Positions 50,770 to 59,582 of a stretch of DNA of 64,000 nucleotides are shown here, in pieces. Location: positions 186,001 to 250,000 of the forward strand of contig NZ_MBTF01000001.1 in NCBI RefSeq assembly GCF_002013915.1, in the 5' to 3' direction. The position numbers and the translations under genes were made by a program. Within the stretch, counting starts at the first letter, position 1. Each line of letters opens with the position of its first letter. The stretch comes from Mucilaginibacter pedocola. GTDB lineage: Bacteria > Bacteroidota > Bacteroidia > Sphingobacteriales > Sphingobacteriaceae. The notes below the pieces were generated by a model that saw only the letters and a program-made list of their open reading frames with translations, had not been told where the DNA came from and did no database searches.

Positions 50770-53031
50770 ATGGAAGCTACCAAAACTAATTTCAACCGCA
50801 GGGCATTTTTAAAGGCTTCGGCATTGGCGGGCGGCGGGCTTATATTGCATTTTAGCGCGCTGGCCAAACTGGGGTTCGATGATAAAAGCCAACTGGCTGA
50901 TGCTCCCGCGCAATGGAACGAAATTACCGGTTACATAAAAATAACCGACGATAACGTAGTAAAGATACTTTGCCCCAACCCCGAGTTTGGCCAAAACGTA
51001 ATGACCTCGCTGCCCATGATGGTGGCCGAGGAACTGGATGTGGACTGGAAAAAAGTGGTGGTAGAAATGGGGCCACACGATAACGTAAAGCTTGGCCCGC
51101 AGTTTACGGGAGGTAGCATGTCCGTACGGATGTATTGGAAACCGCTACGTGAGGCTGGTGCTGCAGCGCGGAATATGCTGCTACAGGCAGCGGCTCAAAC
51201 CTGGGCGGTTCCGGTAGAGGAACTCAGCACCAAAGCAGGTGTAATTTATCATGAGAAAACCGGCAGAAAGGGCGTTTACGGAGATTTTGCCTCTAAGGCT
51301 GCCGCCATCCCGGTGCCCAAAGGTGTTAAGCTAAAGGATGTAAAAAACTTTAACGTTGTGCGCCACTCGCAAAAGAATGTGGAGGGAGCCAAAATTGTAA
51401 GCGGCAAACCCTTATTCGGGTTAGATTATAAGCAGGAGGGGATGCTCATCGCCATGATACACCATCCGCCTGCATTCGGGTTAAAATTAAAGTCCTTCGA
51501 TGCTTCGGCTGCGCTGAAGATGCCCGGCATTAAGGATATTTTCAGTATAAAAATGTTCGAGGATGGTTTTGAGCAGGCAGGTTTTGATACACGTTCGTTC
51601 AATACGCTGTTGGTGGTAGTAGGCAAAACCACGTGGGAGGTAATGAACGCCCGTAAAAAACTGGTGGCCGAATGGATGCCCGCCGGCGATACCAAAGATA
51701 CCATGGGTGGTAGGGTAGGCAAACGCGAAGTTACCGTTCCCGGCGAATTGGAAACTACGGCCACCCAGCTTGAAAAAATGAAGCAGCACGCCGCCATGCC
51801 TGCCAACCAAATGCGTAAAGATGGCGACCCGGAAACTGCCTTTAAAAATGCTGCGCAGATAGTAGAGCGTACCTACGTAGCCCCGTTCCTGGCGCATAAT
51901 TGCATGGAGCCCATGAACTTCTTCGCCCATGTTACCGATGAGAAGGCTTTGCTGGCCGGCCCTTTACAAGGCCCGGGCTGGAGCGAGCCGACATTATCTA
52001 AAATACTGGGACTACCAGCCGATAAGATAGAGATACAAATGACGCGCATGGGCGGCGGCTTCGGGCGCAGGGCCTATTCGCACTACCAGGTGGAGGCTGC
52101 CCTTATTTCTAAAAAAATGAAGGCACCCATCAAACTCATCTACAGCCGTGAGGATGATACCACCTACGGCATTTACCGCCCTATGTATACCGCAACCTAT
52201 CGCGCTGCTTTAGATGCCAATAAAAACCTCATTGCCTTCCACGTAAAAGGCGGCGGTATCCCCGAAAATGCTATCCATGCCAACAGGTTCCCGGCAGGGG
52301 CCATTGATAATTATTTGGCAGAAGGCTGGGAGATACCATCTAACATTACCATTGGTGCCTTTCGCGCGCCGCGCTCTAATTTTAATGCGGCTGCCGAACA
52401 ATCGTTTTTAGATGAACTGGCCGAAGCAATGGGGAAGGACCCTATCGATTTCCGTTTAGAGTTATTGGCACGAGCGAAGGAGAAACCCGTTGGAAAAAAT
52501 AACGAGTACGATGCCGACCGCTACGCCGGTATTTTGAAACTGGTGAAAGAGAAGTCGGGCTGGGGCAAGCCGGAGCATAGCCAATACCATCGTGGTGTGG
52601 CGGCTTACTTCTGCCACAATTCGTACGCCGCACACGTGGTTGATATGGTGATAAAAGACGGGCAGCCCTATGTAGAGCGTGTATTCAGTGCTATTGATTG
52701 CGGTATTGTAGTTAATCCCGATGCGGCTACTAATATGGTACAGGGCGCGGTGGTTGATGGTATTGGTAACTCGCTGTATGGCGGCCTTACGCATAAGAAT
52801 GGCGAGGTGGAACAAAAGAACTTTCACTCGTACCGGATCATCCGTATGCACGAGGCGCCAAAAAAGGTAGAGGTATACTTTGTGCAGAACGATATAGACC
52901 CCAGCGGATTGGGTGAGCCGCCGTTCCCGCCGGTGTTTGGTGCGGTGGCCAATGCGTTGTATAAGTCGACGGGGAAGCGGTATTACCAACAGCCCTTTAC
53001 CTCGCCGCAATCGGAGGTACCAACTGTTTAA
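50770..53031 (+). CDS. Tat-exported molybdopterin dehydrogenase large subunit
   Basis: Xanthine-oxidase-family molybdopterin-binding subunit of 753 residues, closest in style to isoquinoline 1-oxidoreductase beta / aldehyde dehydrogenase. A twin-arginine signal is clear (NRRAFLKASALAGGGLILHF, RR at 10-11), so the enzyme works in the periplasm. Cofactor-site phrases include GGGFGRRAYSHYQVEAA near 430 and a C-terminal DPSGLGEPPFPPVFGAVANAL with the usual catalytic Glu. An in-frame ATG at 50677 lies upstream, but the one at 50770 places the Tat motif correctly. The 2Fe-2S subunit and a cytochrome follow, and no FAD subunit is present, so electrons probably leave through the cytochrome. Confidence 0.9.
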   Translation: MEATKTNFNRRAFLKASALAGGGLILHFSALAKLGFDDKSQLADAPAQWNEITGYIKITDDNVVKILCPNPEFGQNVMTSLPMMVAEELDVDWKKVVVEMGPHDNVKLGPQFTGGSMSVRMYWKPLREAGAAARNMLLQAAAQTWAVPVEELSTKAGVIYHEKTGRKGVYGDFASKAAAIPVPKGVKLKDVKNFNVVRHSQKNVEGAKIVSGKPLFGLDYKQEGMLIAMIHHPPAFGLKLKSFDASAALKMPGIKDIFSIKMFEDGFEQAGFDTRSFNTLLVVVGKTTWEVMNARKKLVAEWMPAGDTKDTMGGRVGKREVTVPGELETTATQLEKMKQHAAMPANQMRKDGDPETAFKNAAQIVERTYVAPFLAHNCMEPMNFFAHVTDEKALLAGPLQGPGWSEPTLSKILGLPADKIEIQMTRMGGGFGRRAYSHYQVEAALISKKMKAPIKLIYSREDDTTYGIYRPMYTATYRAALDANKNLIAFHVKGGGIPENAIHANRFPAGAIDNYLAEGWEIPSNITIGAFRAPRSNFNAAAEQSFLDELAEAMGKDPIDFRLELLARAKEKPVGKNNEYDADRYAGILKLVKEKSGWGKPEHSQYHRGVAAYFCHNSYAAHVVDMVIKDGQPYVERVFSAIDCGIVVNPDAATNMVQGAVVDGIGNSLYGGLTHKNGEVEQKNFHSYRIIRMHEAPKKVEVYFVQNDIDPSGLGEPPFPPVFGAVANALYKSTGKRYYQQPFTSPQSEVPTV

Positions 53032-53060
53032 CCCAACCATCAACCTAAAAAACGTTCGTT

Positions 53061-53534
53061 ATGCTATCATTAAACATTAATAAAAAAACATACAAGGTAG
53101 ATGCCGACCCTGATACCCCATTGTTGTGGGTACTGCGCGACCATGTTGGCCTGGTGGGTACCAAATTCGGCTGCGGTGTTGCCCAATGCGGCGCCTGCGT
53201 TGTGCATTTAAATGGCGAGGCGGTGCGCTCCTGCGTTACCAAAGCCAGTCGCGCCGAGGGAAAGCAGGTAGTAACTATAGAAGGCCTTGCCGAAAACGAC
53301 GACCACCCGCTGCAAAAAGCCTGGCTTGAACTGGATGTATCGCAATGCGGATACTGCCAGGCGGGTCAGATCATGTCGGCAGCGGTATTGCTGAAGGAAA
53401 ACAAAAAGCCTACCGACGAGGATATCAACGACGCTATGGCAGGTAATATTTGCCGTTGTGGTACCTATCTGCGCATTCGCGATGCCATCCATTTAGCAGC
53501 GGATATACAGGCAAAGGAAGGAGCCGGCAAATGA
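53061..53534 (+). CDS. 2Fe-2S subunit of molybdenum hydroxylase
   Basis: Small electron-transfer subunit of 157 residues with both 2Fe-2S clusters. The N-terminal plant-ferredoxin-type cluster uses C38, C43, C46 and C58 ([14 protein letters not shown]...SCVT); the C-terminal helical domain uses C96, C99, C131 and C133 (CGYCQAG...ICRCGTY). It has no export signal, so it would be carried across the membrane folded together with the Tat-tagged large subunit, as proposed for related enzymes. It starts 29 bases after the large-subunit stop and overlaps the cytochrome gene by 4 bases (ATGA). Confidence 0.94.
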   Translation: MLSLNINKKTYKVDADPDTPLLWVLRDHVGLVGTKFGCGVAQCGACVVHLNGEAVRSCVTKASRAEGKQVVTIEGLAENDDHPLQKAWLELDVSQCGYCQAGQIMSAAVLLKENKKPTDEDINDAMAGNICRCGTYLRIRDAIHLAADIQAKEGAGK

Positions 53535-54130
53535 GGAATACATGGTTTGTGATGATAGTAGGCGTAGTTGTAGCTTTTGCTATAATGGCCTTCAGCCTGA
53601 ATAATTCGAAAACAGCTGAGCCGCCCGTTGCTTTAAAAAAAGATAGTGTGGCATCGGTAGCGGCTTTCAAAAAAGTGTATACCGTGTTGATGAGTGCCCG
53701 CTGCATGAACTGCCACCCATCGGGCGATGTACCGCTACAGGGTGACGACAACCACCTGCACACCATGCTGCCCAAACGCGGCACCGATGGAAAGGGGTTA
53801 TATGCTATGAAATGCGCCAATTGCCACCAGCCCACCAACACGGCGGGCCTGCATGCCCCGCCCGGAAACCCAAACTGGCATTTACCGCCTGCTGATATGA
53901 AGATGGTTTTTCAGGGTAAAACACCGCGCCAGCTGGCTCAACAACTCATCGACCCCAAACAAAACGGTCATAAGGACCTGAAAGCCTTAATAGCCCACGC
54001 CGATGACGGCCTGGTAAAAGGAGGCTGGAACCCCGGCGACGGCCGCACGCTGCCGCCCATGAGTTATGTAGCCTTTAAAAAAGCATGGCTTACCTGGTTA
54101 AATACCGGAGCGTATGCACCGGCGAAGTGA
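53531..54130 (+). CDS. membrane-anchored diheme c-type cytochrome
   Basis: Electron acceptor of 199 residues. An N-terminal hydrophobic anchor (about 5-22) is followed by two CxxCH heme sites, C58-C61-H62 (CMNCHPSG) and C95-C98-H99 (CANCHQPT). They are only 37 residues apart, with a His-rich stretch (DNHLHTML) between them. Its start overlaps the stop of the 2Fe-2S gene (ATGA), so it is translationally coupled, and it most likely passes electrons from the molybdenum enzyme to the respiratory chain. The start within a longer reading frame was chosen because of this overlap and the membrane anchor. Confidence 0.88.
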   Translation: MRNTWFVMIVGVVVAFAIMAFSLNNSKTAEPPVALKKDSVASVAAFKKVYTVLMSARCMNCHPSGDVPLQGDDNHLHTMLPKRGTDGKGLYAMKCANCHQPTNTAGLHAPPGNPNWHLPPADMKMVFQGKTPRQLAQQLIDPKQNGHKDLKALIAHADDGLVKGGWNPGDGRTLPPMSYVAFKKAWLTWLNTGAYAPAK

Positions 54131-54151
54131 TCGCATGATGCTCAACAACAG

Positions 54152-54190
54152 AAAGCCCTCTGGACATGAAATTCAGAGGGCTTTTTTCGG
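54152..54190 (+). terminator. terminator of molybdenum hydroxylase operon
   Basis: Perfect 11-bp stem AAAGCCCTCTG / CAGAGGGCTTT with an 11-base loop and a T tract at 54182-54187. The loop contains the ATG at 54166 that begins the next reading frame. Confidence 0.85.
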
Positions 54191-54786
54191 TAGTATTTTT
54201 TGCCTTAATTAGCGTGAGCGCTCTAAAGCCATTTATTATGGATCCTGCTGAAATTTTTAGTCATCATCGTACGTCCCGCGATTATATCGCTCAACTCGAG
54301 TTCGACTATATTGAAACCTATTCGTTTCAACGCGGGGGAAAGTACGATGAGTTTGCGATAGAGCTTCCCCGATTAATGATGTTGCCGAACCCCACGGCCG
54401 AAGAGCGTCAAAAGATAAATACGTTGCGTAAAGAGCAGAATATTTTTCAACGTGAAAATGGATTTCTATTTGCGAGCAACAGACAACTCAATAAATCGGC
54501 AGCCCCTATCGGGAGGTTTAGTAAAGACGCTCCGGAAGCAATAGCCTTATTAGAAGCGCTAAATATTGAAGCTATGAAAGTTTATCACTGGATGTGTTGG
54601 CCGGTTTACAGGGATGCTATTGTGTTTTATAAGGCATCGGGCGAAATAATTTCCGTATTGCACATTTGCTTTGGTTGCGACCATATGACACTTGGGTCAA
54701 ATAAAGATATTATAGCCGATAACCGTTGCTACGAGGCCTTGAGGGGGATTTTTTTAGAAATAGGGCATCCTATCCAACCCCGATAA
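54166..54786 (+). CDS. hypothetical protein, start in terminator loop
   Basis: Unrecognised protein of 206 residues. If the ATG at 54166 is used, residues 1-20 form a convincing signal peptide (MKFRGLFSVVFFALISVSAL), giving an exported protein; an ATG at 54238 would give a cytosolic form lacking it. The rest has a charged middle (NTLRKEQNIFQREN) and a Cys-rich C-terminal part (YHWMCWPVYRD, HICFGCDHM, ADNRCYEAL) with Cys/His that could bind metal or form disulfides. The start codon lies inside the loop of the preceding operon's terminator, so any transcript from upstream would hide it. A strong hairpin follows the stop codon. Confidence 0.65.
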   Translation: MKFRGLFSVVFFALISVSALKPFIMDPAEIFSHHRTSRDYIAQLEFDYIETYSFQRGGKYDEFAIELPRLMMLPNPTAEERQKINTLRKEQNIFQRENGFLFASNRQLNKSAAPIGRFSKDAPEAIALLEALNIEAMKVYHWMCWPVYRDAIVFYKASGEIISVLHICFGCDHMTLGSNKDIIADNRCYEALRGIFLEIGHPIQPR

Positions 54787-54806
54787 AAGTATAATCGAAA
54801 GAAATG

Positions 54807-54843
54807 ACAAGTCCCTTTGAATTTTTTATTCAAAGGGACTTGT
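54807..54843. terminator. long perfect hairpin between convergent genes
   Basis: A 16-bp perfect stem, ACAAGTCCCTTTGAAT / ATTCAAAGGGACTTGT, with a TTTTT loop. It sits between the hypothetical gene and the convergent GH84 gene. Neither side has a strong T tract, so its terminator activity is probable but not certain. Confidence 0.6.
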
Positions 54844-54868
54844 GTTAAAGTTTACTTATTCCGGGTGC

Positions 54869-56791
54869 TTAATACGCAATCAGCTTCGGTGCATCGGCAA
54901 TAAAGGTATCCAATATGCCGTCGGCTATCTTAATAGGGCCATCAAAACGGGTGGCTCCTTTGATGCTTTGTATGGCGGCGGCTTCGGTGGCCAGTTGCTT
55001 GGCGTTGGCAAAATAACGCGATGCTGCATTACTGCCATGGTTTGCGGCATCCAAGCCTGTAGCGGTTAGCTGTAGCGAGCGCCCCCAAAGCTGCAGGGCA
55101 TCCAGCCATGGTTTTGCTTCGGCGGAAAACGCTGCATCTGTTACGCCAGCGCGGATAATATCAGATGCTCCTGCCAATTCATTTGCGCACTTATTTAAAG
55201 TTTCAATAGCTTTTTGTTTCTCCGTATCGTTTCCGAAGGCGATCGCTTCACGCACCTTATCAAGCATGGCTTTCAAAGCTGGTGCCTGTGGCTGCCAGGG
55301 CTGGCTGCCGAACGTAGGAGCCATGTGTTGCGTATCGAAAAAGGTAAGCAGGGCAGCGGTTGTTTGCTCATCGCCGCCGGCCAGTTCGCGTGCTGAGTAG
55401 TGCCAGGTAAGGTTGGCATCGTAACCTTTATCATTCCAGGCAAAAGCAGCTACGCCTGTTACAGCCGGGCGACTGGCTGCTTCCTGGTTCATGGGGTTAG
55501 ATAATATTCCGCTTAGTTCGGCATTCAAGCCTGCCTCTCGGCGGGTATAAGGTGCCATCAACAAGCGGCCGGTAGTTTGCCCGTAATCGTTCACGGGGTA
55601 ATTATCCCAAAGCAATGTTTTGCGGCCGAACGCTTTTGTGGCAGCTTTTGCGTCACCTATCGAGATGGCAGGAGGTACTACGTCGGTACCTGTCCATTGT
55701 ACTACAATTTTAGGGTCGAGGTTTTTGCGCAGGGCGGCTTTGTAGGGGCTTTCTTTAGCATCGTAATATTCGGTCGGCACCATAATCAACGGACGAGCCT
55801 GCGGGTCATGCGCATTAAGGCTTGCTTGCACAGCGTTCAGGAATTTTGCCTGTGCTGTTCCTGCCGCTTCGGCGCTTGGTGCACCAAAGGTTTCGCGGTC
55901 TTTATCGCAATTCCATTTAGTATATTCAATATCGTCAAGCGCTACATAAAAGTTGTGTACGCCAATGCCACGCAGAGCCTCAAATTTCTGCTCGATCAGT
56001 TTCAGGTCGGCCGGGTCCGAGAAACAAACCGTTGGGCCGGGAGATACAGCGTATACAAAGTTGATGTGGTTGCGCTTTGCTGTGGCTACCAGTTTGCTAA
56101 GTTCTGCTAAAGTTGCGGCAGGGTAGGCCTCGCGCCATTTATCGCGGGCGTAAGGGTCGTCTTTAGGACTGTAGATGTAGGTGTTAGCCTTAACCGTTCC
56201 TAAAAAGTTGAGGTGCTTGGTGCGGGCTTCCATGGTCCAGGGGGCACCATAAAAACCTTCTATAGTGCCACGGATAGGCATGGCTGGCTGGTCTTGTATC
56301 ACCAGCGCCGGTATAGTCACATGCTGCGCCAACTGGCGGAAGCTTTGCGCTGCGTGAAAAAGCCCGTCGGCATCGTGCCCTGCGAGGGTTATTATCGCAC
56401 CATTACCGGCAACGTTGGTGGTTATGGTATAGCCCTCAGCGTTATTGTTTAGTTGAGCGCCGTTGCGCGCAAGCGAGGTGCGAATTGTAGCTGCATCGCC
56501 CGTGCCTATCACAATATAAGGGCGGTCGATAATGGCGGGTAATTGTTTTGCTGTGCTAATGTTTTCTACTCCCGCATAGGTTAAGATGCTGCGGATGAGT
56601 TCAACAGTTTCCGCCTCTGTTCCCGGGGCAACTACCAAAACGGCCTGTTTACCAAGGCTGAATGAACCTTTACCAAGTTGTGCCGATGCCGGCGTTGGGA
56701 AAATAAGCGGGAGAGTAGCAGGTTGTGGCGTTTGAGCGAGCGCGTTGGTGCCAACCATTGCTGCGAATAAACAGGCTAATAAAACTTTCAT
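54869..56791 (-). CDS. GH84 beta-N-acetylglucosaminidase
   Basis: Secreted glycoside hydrolase of family 84 (O-GlcNAcase/hyaluronidase-like), 640 residues with a signal peptide ending ALAQ. An N-terminal GH20b-like domain (about 28-150) is followed by the TIM barrel, which opens with RGTIEGFYGAPWT (about 174) and holds the catalytic Asp pair in YVALDDIEYTKW (about 282). A helical C-terminal region follows (about 460-640). By substrate-assisted chemistry it removes beta-linked GlcNAc, probably from glycans in the environment or periplasm. The chosen ATG follows a TTG codon. It is transcribed alone. Confidence 0.92.
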   Translation of the reverse strand: MKVLLACLFAAMVGTNALAQTPQPATLPLIFPTPASAQLGKGSFSLGKQAVLVVAPGTEAETVELIRSILTYAGVENISTAKQLPAIIDRPYIVIGTGDAATIRTSLARNGAQLNNNAEGYTITTNVAGNGAIITLAGHDADGLFHAAQSFRQLAQHVTIPALVIQDQPAMPIRGTIEGFYGAPWTMEARTKHLNFLGTVKANTYIYSPKDDPYARDKWREAYPAATLAELSKLVATAKRNHINFVYAVSPGPTVCFSDPADLKLIEQKFEALRGIGVHNFYVALDDIEYTKWNCDKDRETFGAPSAEAAGTAQAKFLNAVQASLNAHDPQARPLIMVPTEYYDAKESPYKAALRKNLDPKIVVQWTGTDVVPPAISIGDAKAATKAFGRKTLLWDNYPVNDYGQTTGRLLMAPYTRREAGLNAELSGILSNPMNQEAASRPAVTGVAAFAWNDKGYDANLTWHYSARELAGGDEQTTAALLTFFDTQHMAPTFGSQPWQPQAPALKAMLDKVREAIAFGNDTEKQKAIETLNKCANELAGASDIIRAGVTDAAFSAEAKPWLDALQLWGRSLQLTATGLDAANHGSNAASRYFANAKQLATEAAAIQSIKGATRFDGPIKIADGILDTFIADAPKLIAY

Positions 56792-56977
56792 CAATATTAA
56801 AAAATTAGAACGTTCGCGGGCTATGCATGTTTGTGCCGATGCCCGTGCTTAAAATCGCAATAATAAGGCTTTTTGCCCAGGCTAACGTTGCCATTTTCAT
56901 AAAAATGCAATCGATTTCATATGTTTTGATGATGGTTTGTTAAACGGGGCATTTATTGATAATCAAGCGCATAAGCA

Positions 56978-57007
56978 AAAGCCTCAGGATGAATGTCCGG
57001 AGGCTTT
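56978..57007 (-). terminator. hairpin after SDR gene and repeat element
   Basis: AAAGCCTC / GAGGCTTT stem extended inward by GGA/TCC with a mismatch. On the minus strand it is followed by TTTTGCTTATG. It lies beyond the 211-bp repeat element, downstream of the SDR gene. The gap 56791-57268 otherwise holds the upstream region of the GH84 gene and the repeat. Confidence 0.5.
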
Positions 57008-57025
57008 CAATAGTGTCGATAAGGA

Positions 57026-57236
57026 GGCACCTACGGAGCCCGACATACTTTGCATTTTTATTCTAGAAACACGGTACCCCTCCGGGGTGTCGATCTGGAT
57101 ATGTTTGACCTTGCATTTTTATTCTACAAACCCGATACCCCCCCCTGGGCTGTCGGGTTGAGCCTATTAACACTCCGGTAGGAGTATCGTGTTTATAGAA
57201 ATTCAAGAGGAAAACGTTTTAGGCTCCGTAGGTGCC
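57026..57236. mobile_element. 211-bp MITE-like element with 15-bp inverted ends
   Basis: GGCACCTACGGAGCC at 57026-57040 and its exact reverse complement at 57222-57236. Inside are three related modules: TTGCATTTTTATTCTA at 57050-57065 and again at 57111-57126, each followed by a palindromic C-rich/G-rich core, and an inverted third module (57169-57204) containing ACTCCGGTAGGAGT and ATCGTGTTTATAGAA. It has no coding capacity and no visible target-site duplication. The name MITE-like is structural only; no transposase is present in the window. Confidence 0.6.
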
Positions 57237-57267
57237 GCCTTTTGCGTGCTTGCCATCGCGGCATTGC

Positions 57268-58113
57268 TTACGCACTAAAATCTGTCGATTTACTAATGCG
57301 CTGGAATTTACCAAGGTCGGCTTGCAGGGCTTCAATTTTGCTATGCGCCATACCGAACGAATCCGAGCCAAGGAACAGGTGCAACGGGCGTTCTTCCATT
57401 TCGGCAACTTCAATAAAGGCAGCTGCGGCTTTTTCAGGGTCGCCGGGTTGGTTGCCAATTATTTGCTCGTTGTGTATCACTTCTAAATTGCGTGCTTCGG
57501 TGTAATCGGCTATCGGACTGGCAGCAGTGCGCAGCGACCCTTGCAACAGGAAATTGGTTTTAAAATAACCCGGGTAAACAATAGTTGCCGATACGCCCAT
57601 CGATTTGGCCTCTGCCGATAAAGCCTCGGTAAAACCGGCTACCGCAAATTTGGTAGCATTATAAATGCCCCAGCCGGGGAACGTACCCATAAAGCCGGCG
57701 ATAGACGAAATATTGAAAAATGCGCCTGCCTTTTTAGCGCGGAATACCGGCATCACGTTGCGTATAACATTTAACGAGCCAAATACATTCACGTCGAAGT
57801 TTTTGCGGGCCTCGTCGTCGGTAAGTTCTTCAATAGTACCCAATTGGCCGTAACCGGCATTGTTTACTACTACGTCGATGGTACCTAATTTGGCAACTAT
57901 TTGTTCAACTGCTTTATGCACATCTTCGTTGCTGATGAGGTTTACCTGCATGGGCAGGAAGTCGTCACCGCTGTGGCCAACTTCGTTGCGTAACGCTTCT
58001 GCATCGCGCGAGGTGGCGGCCACTTTATATCCTTCGGCTAATAAACGTTTTACAAGTGTTAAACCTAATCCTTTAGAGGCTCCTGTAACTAACCATACTT
58101 TTTGTGTTTTCAT
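57268..58113 (-). CDS. classical SDR-family oxidoreductase
   Basis: Short-chain dehydrogenase/reductase of 281 residues. The cofactor motif TGASKGLG is at about 10-17, NNAGYG at about 83-88, and the catalytic Ser/Tyr/Lys set is present (NISSIAG, YNATKFAV). It resembles the group annotated as oxidoreductases acting on small alcohols; substrate and NAD/NADP preference are not determinable by eye. The ATG at 58113 gives MKTQKVWLVTGAS, the usual start. An AraC-family gene lies 87 bases upstream on the same strand and may control it. Confidence 0.9.
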   Translation of the reverse strand: MKTQKVWLVTGASKGLGLTLVKRLLAEGYKVAATSRDAEALRNEVGHSGDDFLPMQVNLISNEDVHKAVEQIVAKLGTIDVVVNNAGYGQLGTIEELTDDEARKNFDVNVFGSLNVIRNVMPVFRAKKAGAFFNISSIAGFMGTFPGWGIYNATKFAVAGFTEALSAEAKSMGVSATIVYPGYFKTNFLLQGSLRTAASPIADYTEARNLEVIHNEQIIGNQPGDPEKAAAAFIEVAEMEERPLHLFLGSDSFGMAHSKIEALQADLGKFQRISKSTDFSA

Positions 58114-58200
58114 GATACTAATTGTCTTTTTTGTATAGCACAAAGTTGGCGACAATTGGTACCCCGGGCCTTATTCGGATAGCAGCGATATTTGCGAGTT

Positions 58201-59145
58201 TCAAATATGCGCAGGCGAAAGGGTGGTTTTGCGGAATGCCGAGGGCGAAACCGTAGTTTTCTTCCTGAAGAATGAGGTAAAAGCCGCCTGGCCCGAAAAG
58301 CCCAGCCCGTAGCTTATTTCGTTTATACCCCAGTCGGTTTGCACCAGCAGGGTTTTGGCCTCGTGCAGCAGGCGGTCTTGTATATGTTCGCGCAGGGTTT
58401 TGCCGGTTTGGTTTTTTACCAGCGTGTTCAGGTAGTTAGGGTGCACATGCAATTCGTCGGCAAATTCGGTAGCGGTTTTCAAGCGCGTATAGGTATCGCG
58501 TTCCTGCACACGGAAAGCAGATTCGAGCAGCGACAGGAATCGGTAGATATACCCATAACCTTCGGTAACGGTTGTCTGTACGCGGTTTTTACCCGCGCGG
58601 CGGCTTTCCAGCAAAAGCAATTGCAATTGTAAAAGTATCGCCTGCTTTTTATCGTCGTTATCGCCGCGGTCTTCCCGGTACATGGCCTCGAAGTAGCCGT
58701 TAATGGTTGCTGACTGCCCTTCGGTTAATTGCACCACCGCCGCGTTGGTAGCAAAGTTTGGGAACTGGCGCAACAGGTGAAGCACATGTTCGGCATCGTA
58801 CCCGAAATAATCGGGGTGGATGAGGCAGAAGTGCCCGCGCGTTTCTTCGGAAGTAGTTTGCCACGACATAATTTCGTCGGGGTGGAGAAAAGCTATTTCG
58901 TTTGGCACCATTTCGTAACGGTGCAGGCCAATAGTGAGCACGCCGGTGCCGCCCGTCATATGGAATACCTTGTAAAACTGCCTGCGGTGCGGCGATATGT
59001 AATCTTTAACGGGGTAGGTTTCGCGGTTTTGAATGATGAAGTAATTGGAAGTAACAGGGTAATGCTCCACGTTAAGCAAAGGCACCTTATAACTGTCGGC
59101 CGCGAAGGTTTCAAGCTTTTTCCTGGGTATGGCAGATGTTTCCAT
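58201..59145 (-). CDS. AraC-family transcriptional regulator
   Basis: Regulator of 314 residues: an N-terminal cupin-like sensor domain (about 25-160, with GTGVLTIGLHRYEMVPNEIAFLHPDEI) and a C-terminal double helix-turn-helix (about 205-300). The second HTH ends in GINEISYGLGFSGQAAFTSFFRKKTTVSPSAFRK, the AraC signature. The start at 59145 gives METSAIPRKK. It lies upstream of and parallel to the SDR gene, so activation of that gene in response to a small molecule is plausible. The effector is unknown. Confidence 0.88.
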   Translation of the reverse strand: METSAIPRKKLETFAADSYKVPLLNVEHYPVTSNYFIIQNRETYPVKDYISPHRRQFYKVFHMTGGTGVLTIGLHRYEMVPNEIAFLHPDEIMSWQTTSEETRGHFCLIHPDYFGYDAEHVLHLLRQFPNFATNAAVVQLTEGQSATINGYFEAMYREDRGDNDDKKQAILLQLQLLLLESRRAGKNRVQTTVTEGYGYIYRFLSLLESAFRVQERDTYTRLKTATEFADELHVHPNYLNTLVKNQTGKTLREHIQDRLLHEAKTLLVQTDWGINEISYGLGFSGQAAFTSFFRKKTTVSPSAFRKTTLSPAHI

Positions 59146-59200
59146 TAAGGTAAAATTACGAATTGCGGCCAAAACAAAAGGGCTCAGGCGACTTAAACAT

Positions 59201-59563
59201 TCAATCGCGCTCTATTATATTTTGCTTGCAAATGGCTATCTGCTGTTTCATGGCTTTCAGTTCGGCTATTTTTTCGTCTATCTGTACCAATTTTTTATCC
59301 AGTACATCCAATTGCGCCGCCTTGCTAATGGATCTCAAATACCAGGCATCTATAACCTCTTTTATCTCGGCTAAAGTAAAGCCAACAGCTTTTGCCATTT
59401 GGATAAAACGTATTTTATCTATCGATTCCTCATCGTAATAAATGTAGTTGTTGGTAGTTACGTCTGCTTTGCGGCTGCCGGTTATCAGTCCCGACTTTTC
59501 GTAAAAACGTATGGTTCCTATAGGAATCTGGCACTCCTTGGCCAGTTGGTTAATAAGCATCAT
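59201..59563 (-). CDS. MerR-family transcriptional regulator
   Basis: Small regulator of 120 residues: a winged-helix DNA-binding domain (about 1-70, with PIGTIRFYEKSGLI and YYDEESIDKIRFIQMAKAVGFTLAEIKEVI) followed by a dimerising coiled coil (about 85-118, VLDKKLVQIDEKIAELKAMKQQI). There is no extended effector domain; a Cys at about 112 in QIAICKQNI is present but no clear metal cluster site. It is divergent from an alpha/beta hydrolase gene 89 bases away, and the intervening dyads are of MerR type, so it probably controls that gene and itself. Confidence 0.9.
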   Translation of the reverse strand: MMLINQLAKECQIPIGTIRFYEKSGLITGSRKADVTTNNYIYYDEESIDKIRFIQMAKAVGFTLAEIKEVIDAWYLRSISKAAQLDVLDKKLVQIDEKIAELKAMKQQIAICKQNIIERD

Positions 59564-59582
59564 AAAAAAAGTTAAACTATAT

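Noticed and set aside
57026..57236. Insertion sequence
   Set aside because: It has inverted ends but is far too short to encode a transposase and no target duplication is visible, so it is listed only as MITE-like.
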